A stretch of 43,410 nucleotides of DNA from an uncultured bacterium (GTDB taxonomy: Bacteria > Patescibacteriota > Dojkabacteria > SC72). Shown here in pieces: positions 8,703 through 17,722 of this stretch. The translations under genes and the position numbers were made by a program. The notes beneath the pieces were generated by a model. That model ran no database searches. It saw nothing but the letters and a program-made list of their open reading frames with translations, and had not been told where the DNA came from. The DNA lies in contig CAIMEL010000015.1 in the NCBI GenBank assembly GCA_903840015.1, positions 1 to 43,410 on the forward strand. The letters are read 5' to 3'. Position 1 is the stretch's first letter. Each line of letters starts with the position of its first letter.

Positions 8703-10467
8703 TTTTCTTGAAAATCTGATCCTTCAACTTAAGAAGCTTCTTTTCAAAGATACCCAATTCTTCAATATTGAAAACTTTTGAACCGACCCAGTACGAGATT
8801 AGACCATATGCTGCGGTTATTGAGGTCAAAACAACAATGGACCAAGTTCTAGTAGTGTCTAATTGGAAATCAAACAGTTTGAATACAAAATACATTCCGA
8901 TACACATCAATACTGTATTCATAATTTTTGTTATTGCAGGCAATACTGTTCTCTTCCAAGAGAGGATTTTGCCTTTTTTGTTTAGAAGAATTCCTAAAAT
9001 TACACTTTGTACGAAATATGCAATACTTAGACTTAACGAGAGACCACCAACACTCATATCAGAATTCCCACGGGAAGTAGACCATACAAATATATCTTTA
9101 AAGAATGATCCCAAGACCTTAATGAATTCTCCACCATTTGCATTAGAAATCTGTGTTACCATCTGATCAAATATCGGTCTCCAATCGTAATAGTGGCTGA
9201 AGAAATTAGTAAGAAGATATGCTAAAGCAATATTTACAACGATACCAATAGAGATAGCGAACAGAGGTAACCATGTCTCTTTGAGAGCATAGAAGGCACG
9301 CAGAAGAATTTGCGCAACGGTTTGCCCTACTATCGAAACCCCAAGAAGAGCTAAACACCATGCTGTAAGTATTGTACCTCTCCAGTCAAAAGCACCAGTA
9401 CCGTAGGCAAGACGTATTATTGGTAGTCTTAGAATTATGAATATTGCAACTATTGGCAATACTAAGAAAAGAGCTAATTGTATGGAGTTATTTAAAACCC
9501 TTTCAAATTCTTTTTTGTTTTCACTATGTTGAGCCATATTGGGTAATGCAACCTGAGCAACGGCACTACCAATAATATTTATTGGGAAGAGATGGAGGCT
9601 AAGTGCAAATTTGTATGCACTTAAGGCACCAGCAGCTAGAGAGAAACTTATTAAAGTATTAACAACAACATTTAGCTGTTCACCCAATATCGCTATAGTC
9701 CTGGGTATTGCAAGTTTTAATGCTTTCCAAACATACCTGTTCTTCAGTGATTCAGAAAATGTCTTCAAACTAAGACTGAAGTTATATGTATAGAATTTCT
9801 TGAAAAGGGGTATCTGTGTTAAGAAATGTAAAAAGGAACCAATGACAGCTGAGATTGCTATTCCCTCTACACCCATACCTAACCACAACACCAAAATCAT
9901 AGGTCCAATAACCATGGCCAGGTTATACATTAAAGGTGCTAAAGATGTAACAAAGAACTGCTTTCTCACCTGCAAATAACCAGTCAACAGAGTACTTGTA
10001 CCAAGTAACAGAGGTGAGATCATCATTATTCTGGTAAGGTTTATGAAGATATCATAATCCTCCGGGCTAATCCTATCTGAGAAATTAAGGAAACCCTGAA
10101 GCAGATGAGAGTTGATTAGGAAATCTGTTAATTGAGGAGTAAAAATGAAAAGTAACAAAGCTATGACAGAACAAGTGGAAATGATAATGATTGTAAGATG
10201 GTTAAAGAATTTGTTTAGAACTTCAGTGCCTTTTTTGTAAAAAATTTCAGAAAAGATCGGAATAATTGCAGCATTAATAGAGCCTGCAACAATAATCATG
10301 AAAAGCATATCGGGGATTGTGAATGCAGCCCAAAATATATCTAATTCGTGTGATACACCGAAAAGCTGAGCTATTATCCTTAACTTAAGAAAACCAAGGA
10401 CTTTAGTTACAAGCAAAAGGGCCATTACAAAAAAAACACTGTTTTTCTTCTCTAATATTTTCAACAT
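8695..10467 (-). CDS. murJ: MurJ/MviN-like lipid flippase
   Basis: The 590-residue polytopic protein has the MOP-superfamily MurJ plan with about 14 membrane helices. Recognisable blocks are TKVLGFLKLRIIAQLFG, DIFWAAFTIPDML, INAAIIPIFSE, the lipid-II-groove helix GEQLNVVVNTLISFSLAAGALSAY and FPINIIGSAVAQVALPNMAQ. MurJ flips lipid II across the cytoplasmic membrane. Several Arg residues important in E. coli MurJ are replaced: R18 by K22, R24 by K28, R52 by M57 and R270 by S290, while D39 is kept (D43). The flipped substrate may therefore differ. It overlaps the downstream 198-residue gene by 8 nt and diverges from comF. Confidence 0.85.
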   Translation of the reverse strand: MLKILEKKNSVFFVMALLLVTKVLGFLKLRIIAQLFGVSHELDIFWAAFTIPDMLFMIIVAGSINAAIIPIFSEIFYKKGTEVLNKFFNHLTIIIISTCSVIALLLFIFTPQLTDFLINSHLLQGFLNFSDRISPEDYDIFINLTRIMMISPLLLGTSTLLTGYLQVRKQFFVTSLAPLMYNLAMVIGPMILVLWLGMGVEGIAISAVIGSFLHFLTQIPLFKKFYTYNFSLSLKTFSESLKNRYVWKALKLAIPRTIAILGEQLNVVVNTLISFSLAAGALSAYKFALSLHLFPINIIGSAVAQVALPNMAQHSENKKEFERVLNNSIQLALFLVLPIVAIFIILRLPIIRLAYGTGAFDWRGTILTAWCLALLGVSIVGQTVAQILLRAFYALKETWLPLFAISIGIVVNIALAYLLTNFFSHYYDWRPIFDQMVTQISNANGGEFIKVLGSFFKDIFVWSTSRGNSDMSVGGLSLSLSIAYFVQSVILGILLNKKGKILSWKRTVLPAITKIMNTVLMCIGMYFVFKLFDFQLDTTRTWSIVVLTSITAAYGLISYWVGSKVFNIEELGIFEKKLLKLKDQIFKKNA

Positions 10468-10494
10468 ATTCAGGTATGGGTTTATGCGAATAAT

Positions 10495-10523
10495 ATCATA
10501 GTTTAAAGTTAAATTTTTATCAA
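10495..10523 (-). promoter_or_regulatory. Promoter of the murJ-like gene
   Basis: The -35 TTGATA (10523-10518), a 17-nt spacer and the -10 TATGAT (10500-10495). The start near 10488 would give a leader of about 21 nt. The 97-nt gap is shared with comF, which has a weaker -10 (TAGTAT, 10552-10557) 7 nt before its ATG. Confidence 0.5.
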
Positions 10524-10564
10524 TTCAGAGAATTTTCATCTTAATAACAGATAGTATTCTCTAA

Positions 10565-11272
10565 ATGTATATTCTAGATTTGTTGTTTCCTAAATCTTGC
10601 CAAATTTGCAAAAAAGAGGGCCAGTATCTCTGTAACCAATGTATTAAATTGTTTAAAAAGAATCTCCCTGAATGCTACAAATGTCGCAAACTTTCAAACC
10701 TATATATCACACATCGTCTTTGTAAGGATGATACAAACCTGAATTCCGTATTTGTTGGTTGGGAATATAACGACCTCACATCGTTGATATTAAAAAAATA
10801 CAAGTATTCTGGTGTAAAAGATATGGCACAAACATTATCGGAGATATTTGTCCAAAGGATTGCGGAAACCGAATACCCTAAATACTTAGAAGGAACTTTA
10901 CTTACAATAGTTCCCATATCTAGAAGGAGACAGAAAGAGAGAGGTTTCAATCAACTTAGTACCATAGGTAAAGCAGTAAGTGAAAAATTTGGATATGCTT
11001 TTTCTGATTCAATTCTGATACGGAAGAAAGATAGAGAGCACCAATCCGTCAAAAACAGGTTGGAAAGAAGCTACATTAATTATTCCGACTTTTATATTAA
11101 GAAGGATCTTGATATAAGAGATTACAAATCAATAACGGTATTGGATGATGTAATAACTACTGGGAGTACTTTGGAATCAATATGCCTATGCTTTCAGAAG
11201 CGATTTGGAAACGAGATTCAAGTAAACGCACTCTGCATTTTCAGAGGGAAACCATACTATTTGTCTTGTTGA
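10565..11272 (+). CDS. comF: ComF-family phosphoribosyltransferase-like protein
   Basis: The 235-residue protein has the ComFC plan: an N-terminal Cys-rich zinc part (C12, C15, C23, C26, then C37, C40 and C53) and a C-terminal PRTase domain with the PRPP loop TVLDDVITTGST (about 190-201). VPISRRRQKERGFNQ is the typical ComF block. In Bacillus and Haemophilus such proteins act in DNA uptake or processing of incoming DNA; the exact reaction is unsettled. The final 16 nt overlap the 3' end of the convergent TPR gene, with no terminator between them. Confidence 0.9.
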   Translation: MYILDLLFPKSCQICKKEGQYLCNQCIKLFKKNLPECYKCRKLSNLYITHRLCKDDTNLNSVFVGWEYNDLTSLILKKYKYSGVKDMAQTLSEIFVQRIAETEYPKYLEGTLLTIVPISRRRQKERGFNQLSTIGKAVSEKFGYAFSDSILIRKKDREHQSVKNRLERSYINYSDFYIKKDLDIRDYKSITVLDDVITTGSTLESICLCFQKRFGNEIQVNALCIFRGKPYYLSC

Positions 11273-13548
11273 GTATCTTTTTCTTTCTCCTTCTCTTTCT
11301 CTGTTTCCTTACTTAAAGCATTTAACTGTTTACTTATCTCATTGTAGATATCTAGATTAGTATTCCCTTGTACTTCAAGAATTTTCTTCGCCGCTTTAAG
11401 ATAAGATTCATAGACAACCATATTACCTTTCTCTTTATTTAAATCACCCGCAAGGATAATGGAAGGAATATGCTGAGGATTAATACTCAAAGCCCGAGTA
11501 AGAGAGGCTAATGCATCATCTTTCTCTCCTTTAATTATGTAGATCTGTGCTTTACTATAATGCAATTCAAAGTTTGCAGGATTCAATTCTATAGCTTTAT
11601 CTAATGAATAAACCGAATCAGCAATGTAATCATAAAACCCCATCCCCACCAAGCCCATATATACCCTTGTACTAGATTCCCAGTTTGCATACACCATAGG
11701 TGCAATGTCTATACCCTTTCTAACAGAATCTATGGCATAGTTTTTCCACATTCCGACATCTTTGATAATTCCTTCTTTGTTACCATCCTCATCTAATTTC
11801 GAATATTTCTCAGCAGCAATCCCTATTCTCTCCAAGTACATCATACCCTTCTTCCTTGCAAAATATGCATTCCCTTTATCAAGCTCTAGAGCCTTTGAGT
11901 AGTATTTAGCCATCCTCTCTGTAAAGTCTTCGCGTTCCTCCATTGTTGGATATGAGTTACCCTGATACTTTCTGTTTTCTTGAATGAAGTATGATTCAGC
12001 TTTGAGAGCATACATAGAAGCGACACCTTTGGTTATCCAGAAGGACAGTATTGCAAGAGATACAACTGAAACTAATACTGCCATAACTGTATTTAAATTT
12101 TTGAAATTCCTCGTATTTCCAGATTCTGTATCTAAGTTTGCAGTCCAAAGTTTCAAAACAAATTTGTCCGCTGTACCTTTGTTCAATATATCCCTTAAAA
12201 TACCTCTAAAGGAAATTAAAGAGAGGAGAATGATCAGAGAAAGAACAAAGTAGGATGCAAAGAATGAAGAAACATACAGAAACAGTATTGCCAAATCAGT
12301 CATAACTAAATACCAAGTCACATCCGTATTTCCATACTGTTTAATTCTTCCAAGATCTGAGAGTAGAGATTTAACAACTAAGAATCCAAAAAGTATCCAA
12401 CATCCTAACCAGAATAATCCTCCTGTGGCTATTTGAGTCAGGACTTCATTCCCTGAGTAGAAGAAATTGACATTATTGAATGCTACCAGGGATGTATTAA
12501 CTGGTTTGAACAGGTTGAATGCTATTGCATATGTATCAGGCCCGAATCCAAACACTCCAGAATTAAACGAATCAACAAGGACAGAGGAAGCAACACTCCA
12601 CGAAAGATCTAAACCTAATGAAACCTGAGAAACTATGTTTATACTCTTTGGTATTAAAACACCTCTTACTGCTGGAATTTGCAACAGTATGAAAGGGACC
12701 AGAATACTACCCATTAAGATAACTAAATACAGGAATATTTTCTTCGAATCCTGCGCTTGTAACTTCAACTTTTTATATACCAAGAAAAGAAGAGCACCGA
12801 GAACAAGTAATGTTGTTAGGACTATCCCAATTCCAAGATTGATTGAGTACAGCCATATATTTACAACTGCTAGTACAAGGGAGATTATGGAGATGGTAAA
12901 GAGTGTCTTACCTTGCTTTAGAATTGAGTATCCTCCTAAAAGTCCAAAACTAAACAGTATTGTAACAGCATTAATTACAAGATGTAATTTGGAGGATCTT
13001 AGTAGAGGAAGCCCTACCTGGTTTAATTCCTTATATATTGGTAAGAAACCCCAGGAATTAACTCCAAGGAAAGAAAGAATACTTAGAACATTATTAAAAA
13101 TCATCCCTAGAATGAATGCAGATATTGCCCATTTAATATCTCTTTCATTCTGTATAAATAATCGAACGGAGAAAGAGAGAAATACTAAGCACAGCAGTAC
13201 AAGTAATCCTCCACCAAGTCGATTGTCAATTCCCCATATACTCGTATTGATATCTTTTGAAAAGATGGTAGACAAAAGTGCTGAAAGAAGTAAAAGGAAT
13301 ATTCCAATATCCAGAGAGCTTTTTAAAATACTAACCTTGCCCTCTAAGAAAATTCTTAGTACTTCAAGGCCTAAGATAACAGCAGAGAAAGACAGTATAA
13401 CTAAGGACATACTTCTCTCTGTCCAATCCCAAGCAAATGGCATAATGGCAAGAGGAAGGATGAATAGGAGAAGATAGAAAAGATACTTTTGGACTAAAGG
13501 TATAGTTATTTTATTAAGGATATTCGTTTTTCGAAGAGTACCTTCCAT
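11257..13548 (-). CDS. O-antigen ligase/polymerase-like membrane protein with C-terminal TPRs
   Basis: The 763-residue protein has about 12 membrane helices in residues 1-510, including a long extracytoplasmic loop around 340-380 (FGFGPDTYAIAFNLF), as in Wzy/WaaL-type proteins. Residues 540-750 are TPR-like; one clear pair is SLDKAIELNPANFELHYSKAQIYIIKGEKDDALASLTRALSINPQH. The tail ends in a charged Lys/Glu run. Such proteins join or polymerise lipid-linked glycans, or transfer them to protein; the substrate here is unknown. It lies just after the dnaK terminator, so it should have its own promoter, which I could not identify convincingly. The 3' end overlaps comF by 16 nt. Confidence 0.75.
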   Translation of the reverse strand: MEGTLRKTNILNKITIPLVQKYLFYLLLFILPLAIMPFAWDWTERSMSLVILSFSAVILGLEVLRIFLEGKVSILKSSLDIGIFLLLLSALLSTIFSKDINTSIWGIDNRLGGGLLVLLCLVFLSFSVRLFIQNERDIKWAISAFILGMIFNNVLSILSFLGVNSWGFLPIYKELNQVGLPLLRSSKLHLVINAVTILFSFGLLGGYSILKQGKTLFTISIISLVLAVVNIWLYSINLGIGIVLTTLLVLGALLFLVYKKLKLQAQDSKKIFLYLVILMGSILVPFILLQIPAVRGVLIPKSINIVSQVSLGLDLSWSVASSVLVDSFNSGVFGFGPDTYAIAFNLFKPVNTSLVAFNNVNFFYSGNEVLTQIATGGLFWLGCWILFGFLVVKSLLSDLGRIKQYGNTDVTWYLVMTDLAILFLYVSSFFASYFVLSLIILLSLISFRGILRDILNKGTADKFVLKLWTANLDTESGNTRNFKNLNTVMAVLVSVVSLAILSFWITKGVASMYALKAESYFIQENRKYQGNSYPTMEEREDFTERMAKYYSKALELDKGNAYFARKKGMMYLERIGIAAEKYSKLDEDGNKEGIIKDVGMWKNYAIDSVRKGIDIAPMVYANWESSTRVYMGLVGMGFYDYIADSVYSLDKAIELNPANFELHYSKAQIYIIKGEKDDALASLTRALSINPQHIPSIILAGDLNKEKGNMVVYESYLKAAKKILEVQGNTNLDIYNEISKQLNALSKETEKEKEKEKDTQQDK

Positions 13549-13590
13549 ATGAGGGGCAATAAATGTTAATCAGATAATCCTACCACAAAT

Positions 13591-13619
13591 AAAAAGGGAG
13601 ACCAACTGTCTCCCTTTTT
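13591..13619 (-). terminator. Terminator of the hrcA-grpE-dnaK operon
   Basis: A perfect 12-bp stem, AAAAAGGGAGAC / GTCTCCCTTTTT, with the 5-nt loop 13603-13607. Because of the flanking A and T runs it can work in either direction; on the minus strand it ends the dnaK transcript 19 nt past the stop. Confidence 0.9.
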
Positions 13620-13637
13620 ACCGGAATTAAAAAGAAG

Positions 13638-15539
13638 TTAATCTACAACCTCACCTTCCTTAACTTCATCCTCTTTCTCTTTCTTCTCCTCTTCCTTATT
13701 TTCAGATGCTTTCTCCGAAGATTCTTTAGAAGCTTGCTCATACATCTTCTTACCAACCTCTTGCATCTTCTTCATTAGAGCATCAGATTTTTCCTCTACT
13801 TCCTCCTCATTGAAGTCCTCTTTCTCTATTAGCTTTTTAAGCTCCTCAGACTTCTTCTCCATCTCCTCCTTATCAGCAGAATCAATCTTATCCTTGTTCT
13901 CACTTATTAATTTCTCAACACTGAAACATAGAGAATCTGCATTATTTCTTTTCTCTGCTCTCTCCCTCTTTTTCTTATCTTCCTCTGCATTCTTCTCCGC
14001 CTCCTCAACCATTTTCTCAATCTCATCTTCCTTCAAACCTGTAGACGCTGTTATTGTAATTTTCTGTTCTTTCTTTGTTGCTAAATCAACAGCCTTAACA
14101 TTCAGGATACCGTTTGCATCGATCGAGAATGTAACTTCAATCTGAGGAACTCCTCTTGGTGCAGGAGGTATACCATCAAGGATGAATTTCCCTAGTGTCT
14201 TGTTATCTGAAGCCATCTCTCTTTCTCCCTGAAGGATATGAATCTCCACTCCTGGTTGATTGTCTGCAGCAGTAGAGAATACCTGTTTCTTTTCAACAGG
14301 AATTGTTGTATTTCTATCGATCAATTTCGTCATAACTCCCCCTAGAGTTTCAAGACCAAGAGAGAGTGGTGTAACATCAAGCAGAGTTATATCTTTAACA
14401 TCACCACCAAGAACTCCTCCCTGGATTGCAGCTCCAAGTCCAACAACCTCGTCAGGATTTACACCTTTATTAGCCTCTTTACCAAAGAATTCTTCAACCT
14501 TTTTCTGTACAGCTGGCATTCTTGTCATACCACCAACTAGAAGTACTTCGTCAATATCTTTTTTGTCTAACTTTGCATCCTTCAATGCCTTCTCACATGG
14601 CTTGATACTCTTCTCAATTAAATCCATAACTAATTTCTCTAGTTCAGATCTAGTCAATTTCTCCTTGAGATGCTTTGGTCCTTTATCTGTTGCAGTAATG
14701 TATGGGATGTTAATCTCTGTTTCCTCAGAGGAGGATAGCTCTATTTTCGCCTTCTCTGCAGCTTCCCTTAACCTTTGTAATGCAGTTCTGTCATCACGCA
14801 AATCAAGCCCTTCTTTGTTCTTAAAAGAATCAGCTAGATGATCTATAATTTTCTGATCAAAGTCATCACCTCCTAGGTGAGTATCTCCGTTAGTTGAAAG
14901 AACTTCGAATACACCATCTCCCATTTCTAAGATGGAAATATCAAAAGTACCACCACCGAGGTCAAATATTGCAACTTTCTCATCTTTACCTTTATCAACA
15001 CCATATGCAAGAGCTGCAGCGGTTGGCTCATTAACTATTCTCTTAACATCCAAACCAGCTATCTTTCCTGCATCCTTAGTTGCTTGCCTCTGAGAGTCAT
15101 CGAAATATGCGGGAACTGTAATGACAGCTTCCTTAACCTCTTCTCCTAAAAATTCCTCAGCATCCTTTTTCATTTTTGCAAGTATTTTCGCAGAGATCTC
15201 TTGAGGTGTATACCATTTCTTCCCCATTTTTACCTCAATGCCTCCACCATCAGACTTTCTCATTTCAAAAGGTAGTAATTTCTTATCCTTTTCAACTTCG
15301 GGATCATCCCAGGTCCTACCTATCAATCTTTTTACAGAGTAAATTGTCCCCTCTGGATTCATAACAGCTTGGTTCTTGGCTAAAACACCAACCAATATTT
15401 CTCCTTTCTCATCCTCTGCCACAACAGATGGAGTTAACCTACCTCCTTGAGAATTTGAGATCACATTTGGCTTACCACCTTCCATGTAGGCCATAACGGA
15501 ATTGGTAGTACCAAGATCTATACCTATAATTTTTGACAT
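13638..15539 (-). CDS. dnaK: Chaperone DnaK (Hsp70)
   Basis: The 633-residue protein is a full-length Hsp70. The ATPase domain shows [19 protein letters not shown], the phosphate-2 motif [15 protein letters not shown] and [21 protein letters not shown]. The interdomain linker [23 protein letters not shown] and the substrate domain follow. The C-terminal lid ends in a very acidic, Lys/Glu-rich tail. It is the last gene of hrcA-grpE-dnaK, 24 nt after grpE. No dnaJ follows; a strong terminator closes the operon, so the J-protein must be encoded elsewhere. Confidence 0.99.
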   Translation of the reverse strand: MSKIIGIDLGTTNSVMAYMEGGKPNVISNSQGGRLTPSVVAEDEKGEILVGVLAKNQAVMNPEGTIYSVKRLIGRTWDDPEVEKDKKLLPFEMRKSDGGGIEVKMGKKWYTPQEISAKILAKMKKDAEEFLGEEVKEAVITVPAYFDDSQRQATKDAGKIAGLDVKRIVNEPTAAALAYGVDKGKDEKVAIFDLGGGTFDISILEMGDGVFEVLSTNGDTHLGGDDFDQKIIDHLADSFKNKEGLDLRDDRTALQRLREAAEKAKIELSSSEETEINIPYITATDKGPKHLKEKLTRSELEKLVMDLIEKSIKPCEKALKDAKLDKKDIDEVLLVGGMTRMPAVQKKVEEFFGKEANKGVNPDEVVGLGAAIQGGVLGGDVKDITLLDVTPLSLGLETLGGVMTKLIDRNTTIPVEKKQVFSTAADNQPGVEIHILQGEREMASDNKTLGKFILDGIPPAPRGVPQIEVTFSIDANGILNVKAVDLATKKEQKITITASTGLKEDEIEKMVEEAEKNAEEDKKKRERAEKRNNADSLCFSVEKLISENKDKIDSADKEEMEKKSEELKKLIEKEDFNEEEVEEKSDALMKKMQEVGKKMYEQASKESSEKASENKEEEKKEKEDEVKEGEVVD

Positions 15540-15563
15540 AATTTTTATAATAATAATTTAAAT

Positions 15564-16109
15564 CTATTTAGATACAACAACCCTTGCAGGTCGTATTACT
15601 GTATTTTCTAAAATATAACCTGGCTGCAAAGTATCAACTATTTTCCCTTTCTCAGCACCTTCTACAGCTGCCACAGCCTCATGTACTTCAGTATTGAAAA
15701 GATCTCCTTTACTAGGTACATACTGCACAAGACCCATATTCCCAAGACTCTTAAGTATTGAACTTATTATTGCAACTACACCCTCCAACCATGCCTTACC
15801 CTGTTCATCTAGGGTAATAGCTTTGCTACCCTCGACAGCCATCATCATTGCATCTAGAGATGGTAAGATTTCTTCAAATAGTTTCTTCTTGGATTGAAAG
15901 ATTTTTAAATTTTCTCTCTTTACCGAATTATTTAGAAGATTATGGTAATCCGCCAAAGCTTTCTTTAACTGATTCTGGATCTCAAACTTTTCATCCTCAA
16001 CCTTATCTATAATTAAGGCAAGTTCATTTATCTTTTGGTCCTGTGTCTCACAATCACAATTCTCACAGTGACAATTATTCCCCTTTGTTTTTTTGTTTTC
16101 TGACTTCAT
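15564..16109 (-). CDS. grpE: Nucleotide exchange factor GrpE
   Basis: The 181-residue protein is GrpE, which releases ADP from DnaK. A long predicted coiled coil (about residues 27-75) is followed by the LPSLDAMMMAVEG segment and the C-terminal beta domain with VPSKGDLFNTEVHEAV and TLQPGYILENTVIRPARVVVSK. The N-terminus is unusual: a CHCENCDC cluster (Cys13, Cys15, Cys18, Cys20 with His14) that could bind a metal or respond to redox state (inference). It lies 17 nt after hrcA and 24 nt before dnaK in one operon. Confidence 0.97.
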   Translation of the reverse strand: MKSENKKTKGNNCHCENCDCETQDQKINELALIIDKVEDEKFEIQNQLKKALADYHNLLNNSVKRENLKIFQSKKKLFEEILPSLDAMMMAVEGSKAITLDEQGKAWLEGVVAIISSILKSLGNMGLVQYVPSKGDLFNTEVHEAVAAVEGAEKGKIVDTLQPGYILENTVIRPARVVVSK

Positions 16110-16126
16110 ACAAGAAATTTTTCAAA

Positions 16127-16852
16127 TTATCTCCAACCTGCTGTTGCAGATTGTAATGCTTCTTTAACTTCATTCAATGCAGGAATTACTTTTGAATAGT
16201 CCATTCTCTTCGAACCTAGGACTCCAACATATGATTGATTTTTCTCCCAGAAAGGTATTTTTACAAAAGCAATAGCACACTCTGACATATTGTTAATTCC
16301 TGATTCTTTACCAATTAGTAGTGAGACACCAGAACTAGAGTATTTTTCCACCAAATTTCGTAAGAAAGATTCATCTTCCAATATATTAAGAACTGTTTCA
16401 ATTCTCTCAATTGATCTGAACTCTTCATATTTCAGAATATTCGACATTCCAAAGAAACGGATATCATTATCTAAAATTACAAAGACAAGAGATTCTGTTT
16501 CCTTTGCCAAAATATTTAATATGGACTTTACTACTAGATCCTTTGCGAATCTATCTCTAAATATACCCTGTCTAATTTCTACTGTAACCAAGGGATTGAT
16601 CCTGCCATTCTCTACAATATTTGAAACATACAATCTAAGTGCCTGATCAGTTGGTAATCTTCCAGATGATATATGGCTTTTTTCTAAGAGACCAAGTCTC
16701 ATCAGTTTTACCATCTCATTACGGATTGTTGCTGAACTGACACCAATGTTGTATTTTTCGACTAAAGCCAAAGATCCAACCTCATCAGCTTCTTCCATAA
16801 ATTCTTTTATTATGGCCATAAGGATTTCTCTTTGTCTTTCAGTTATATCCAT
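16127..16852 (-). CDS. hrcA: Heat-inducible transcription repressor HrcA
   Basis: The 241-residue protein is shorter than most HrcA proteins (about 340). The N-terminal winged helix is clear: LTERQ-like start ITERQREILMAIIKEFMEEADEVGS, then IGVSSATIRNEMVKLMRLGLLEKSHISSGRLPTDQALRLYV. A reduced GAF-like part follows (SLVFVILDNDIRFFGMSNIL, ending VGVLGSKRMDYSKVIPALNEV, typical of HrcA C-termini). The missing length seems to come from the central inserted domain. It represses chaperone operons by binding CIRCE; candidate operators lie just upstream of its own ATG and upstream of groES, so it should be autoregulated. Confidence 0.95.
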   Translation of the reverse strand: MDITERQREILMAIIKEFMEEADEVGSLALVEKYNIGVSSATIRNEMVKLMRLGLLEKSHISSGRLPTDQALRLYVSNIVENGRINPLVTVEIRQGIFRDRFAKDLVVKSILNILAKETESLVFVILDNDIRFFGMSNILKYEEFRSIERIETVLNILEDESFLRNLVEKYSSSGVSLLIGKESGINNMSECAIAFVKIPFWEKNQSYVGVLGSKRMDYSKVIPALNEVKEALQSATAGWR

Positions 16853-16853
16853 C

Positions 16854-16880
16854 TTAGCAGAGTTACAGATTATTTGCTAA
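16854..16880 (-). promoter_or_regulatory. CIRCE-like HrcA operator upstream of hrcA
   Basis: On the minus strand it is TTAGCAAAT-N9-CTCTGCTAA, with the exact 9-9-9 spacing of CIRCE and perfect TTAGCA/TGCTAA outer arms. It shares TCTGCTAA and TAGCAA with the groES operator. It ends 1 nt before the hrcA ATG and touches the -10 box. Confidence 0.8.
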
Positions 16881-16909
16881 GTATATGGCATTGATATACC
16901 GGATGTCAA
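16880..16909 (-). promoter_or_regulatory. hrcA-grpE-dnaK promoter
   Basis: A consensus -35 TTGACA (16909-16904), an 18-nt spacer and the -10 TATACT (16885-16880). The expected start near 16873 lies inside the CIRCE-like operator. This is the strongest sigma-70 type promoter in the window. Confidence 0.8.
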
Positions 16910-16933
16910 ATGTCTCTAAGAACATTCAGAATC

Positions 16934-16962
16934 TTGCTCCACACTCTTTTTTCTGATATACT
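16934..16962 (+). promoter_or_regulatory. Promoter of the L25 gene
   Basis: The -35 TTGCTC (16934-16939), a 17-nt spacer and an extended -10 TGA-TATACT (16954-16962). It ends 10 nt before the ATG at 16973, predicting a leader of only a few nt. This promoter rules out the upstream in-frame ATG at 16910 as the start. Confidence 0.65.
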
Positions 16963-16972
16963 CCTACTCGTT

Positions 16973-17617
16973 ATGGAAAAACTTACATTCGAAAAAAGAG
17001 AACTTGATGGTAAAAAGAACAAAATCCTTTTACAAGAAGGAAAAACACCAGCAGTTGTATACAATGCAAAAGGTGAATCAACAAATATAATGATTGACTC
17101 CTCTGTTGCAGGACAAATATCAAGAGAGGCTACTTCTACAACAATTCTTGAAGCTTCTTTAGATTCAAACAACATGAAGGTTGTTGTAAAAGAGATAGAT
17201 ATGAATCCAATTACCGAACAGATTAGACATATTGCGTTCTTTGAAATCGATGAAAGTAAAGAGATGGTATTTACAATTCCTTTCGAAATTATTGGTATTT
17301 CACCTGCAGTTAAAAATAACCTTGGTATTTTGGTTGAGGTTATGAACGATATTGATGTCAGATGTAAAGTATCTGCATTGATTCCAGCTATTCAGGTTGA
17401 TATTTCAAAACTCGAGCATCCTGGTCAATCAATTTCTGTTGAAGATTTAGATATTCCTTCAGATATTGAGTTGGTCAATGATGAGTTGAAGCATGCAACT
17501 ATTGTTACCGTAACTGAACTTCAAGCAGAAGAAGTCTATACATCTACTGAAGCTCCAGTTGAGGGAACAGAAGCTGCTCCTACAGAAACTGCTAGCGAGG
17601 AAACTCCTAAAGAATAA
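16973..17617 (+). CDS. rplY: Ribosomal protein L25 (CTC/TL5 long form)
   Basis: The 214-residue protein starts MEKLTFEKRELDGKKNKILLQEGKTPAVVYNAKGES, matching the L25 domain that binds 5S rRNA. Residues about 95-185 are the TL5/CTC C-terminal beta domain (VRCKVSALIPAIQVDISKLEHPGQSISVEDLDIPSDIEL). An acidic Ala/Thr/Glu tail follows. I chose 16973 because a good promoter ends 10 nt before it; the in-frame ATG at 16910 would add a hydrophobic, non-conserved stretch lying upstream of that promoter. It ends at a bidirectional terminator shared with rpsG. Confidence 0.92.
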   Translation: MEKLTFEKRELDGKKNKILLQEGKTPAVVYNAKGESTNIMIDSSVAGQISREATSTTILEASLDSNNMKVVVKEIDMNPITEQIRHIAFFEIDESKEMVFTIPFEIIGISPAVKNNLGILVEVMNDIDVRCKVSALIPAIQVDISKLEHPGQSISVEDLDIPSDIELVNDELKHATIVTVTELQAEEVYTSTEAPVEGTEAAPTETASEETPKE

Positions 17618-17671
17618 TTCACTCCTATTCAGAATGATTGAATCCAGTATATTACTGGTATTTTAACATTC

Positions 17672-17700
17672 AAAAAAAGAGACCCCTATGGGTCTCTTTT
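17672..17700. terminator. Bidirectional terminator between L25 and rpsG
   Basis: An 11-bp perfect stem, AAAAGAGACCC / GGGTCTCTTTT (17675-17685 with 17690-17700), and a CTAT loop. It has an A run on the left and a T run on the right, so it can end both the L25 transcript and the rpoB-rpoC-rpsL-rpsG transcript. Confidence 0.9.
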
Positions 17701-17722
17701 CAATTAGCAAAGTCCAGATATA

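Noticed and set aside
12635-13477. 280-codon open frame antisense to the Wzy-like gene
   Set aside because: Biased composition and no recognisable domain; it mirrors a membrane-protein gene in another frame.
16910-16972. In-frame upstream ATG that would extend L25 by 21 residues
   Set aside because: The extension is hydrophobic and unlike L25, overlaps the hrcA -35 region, and lies upstream of a good promoter that ends 10 nt before ATG 16973.
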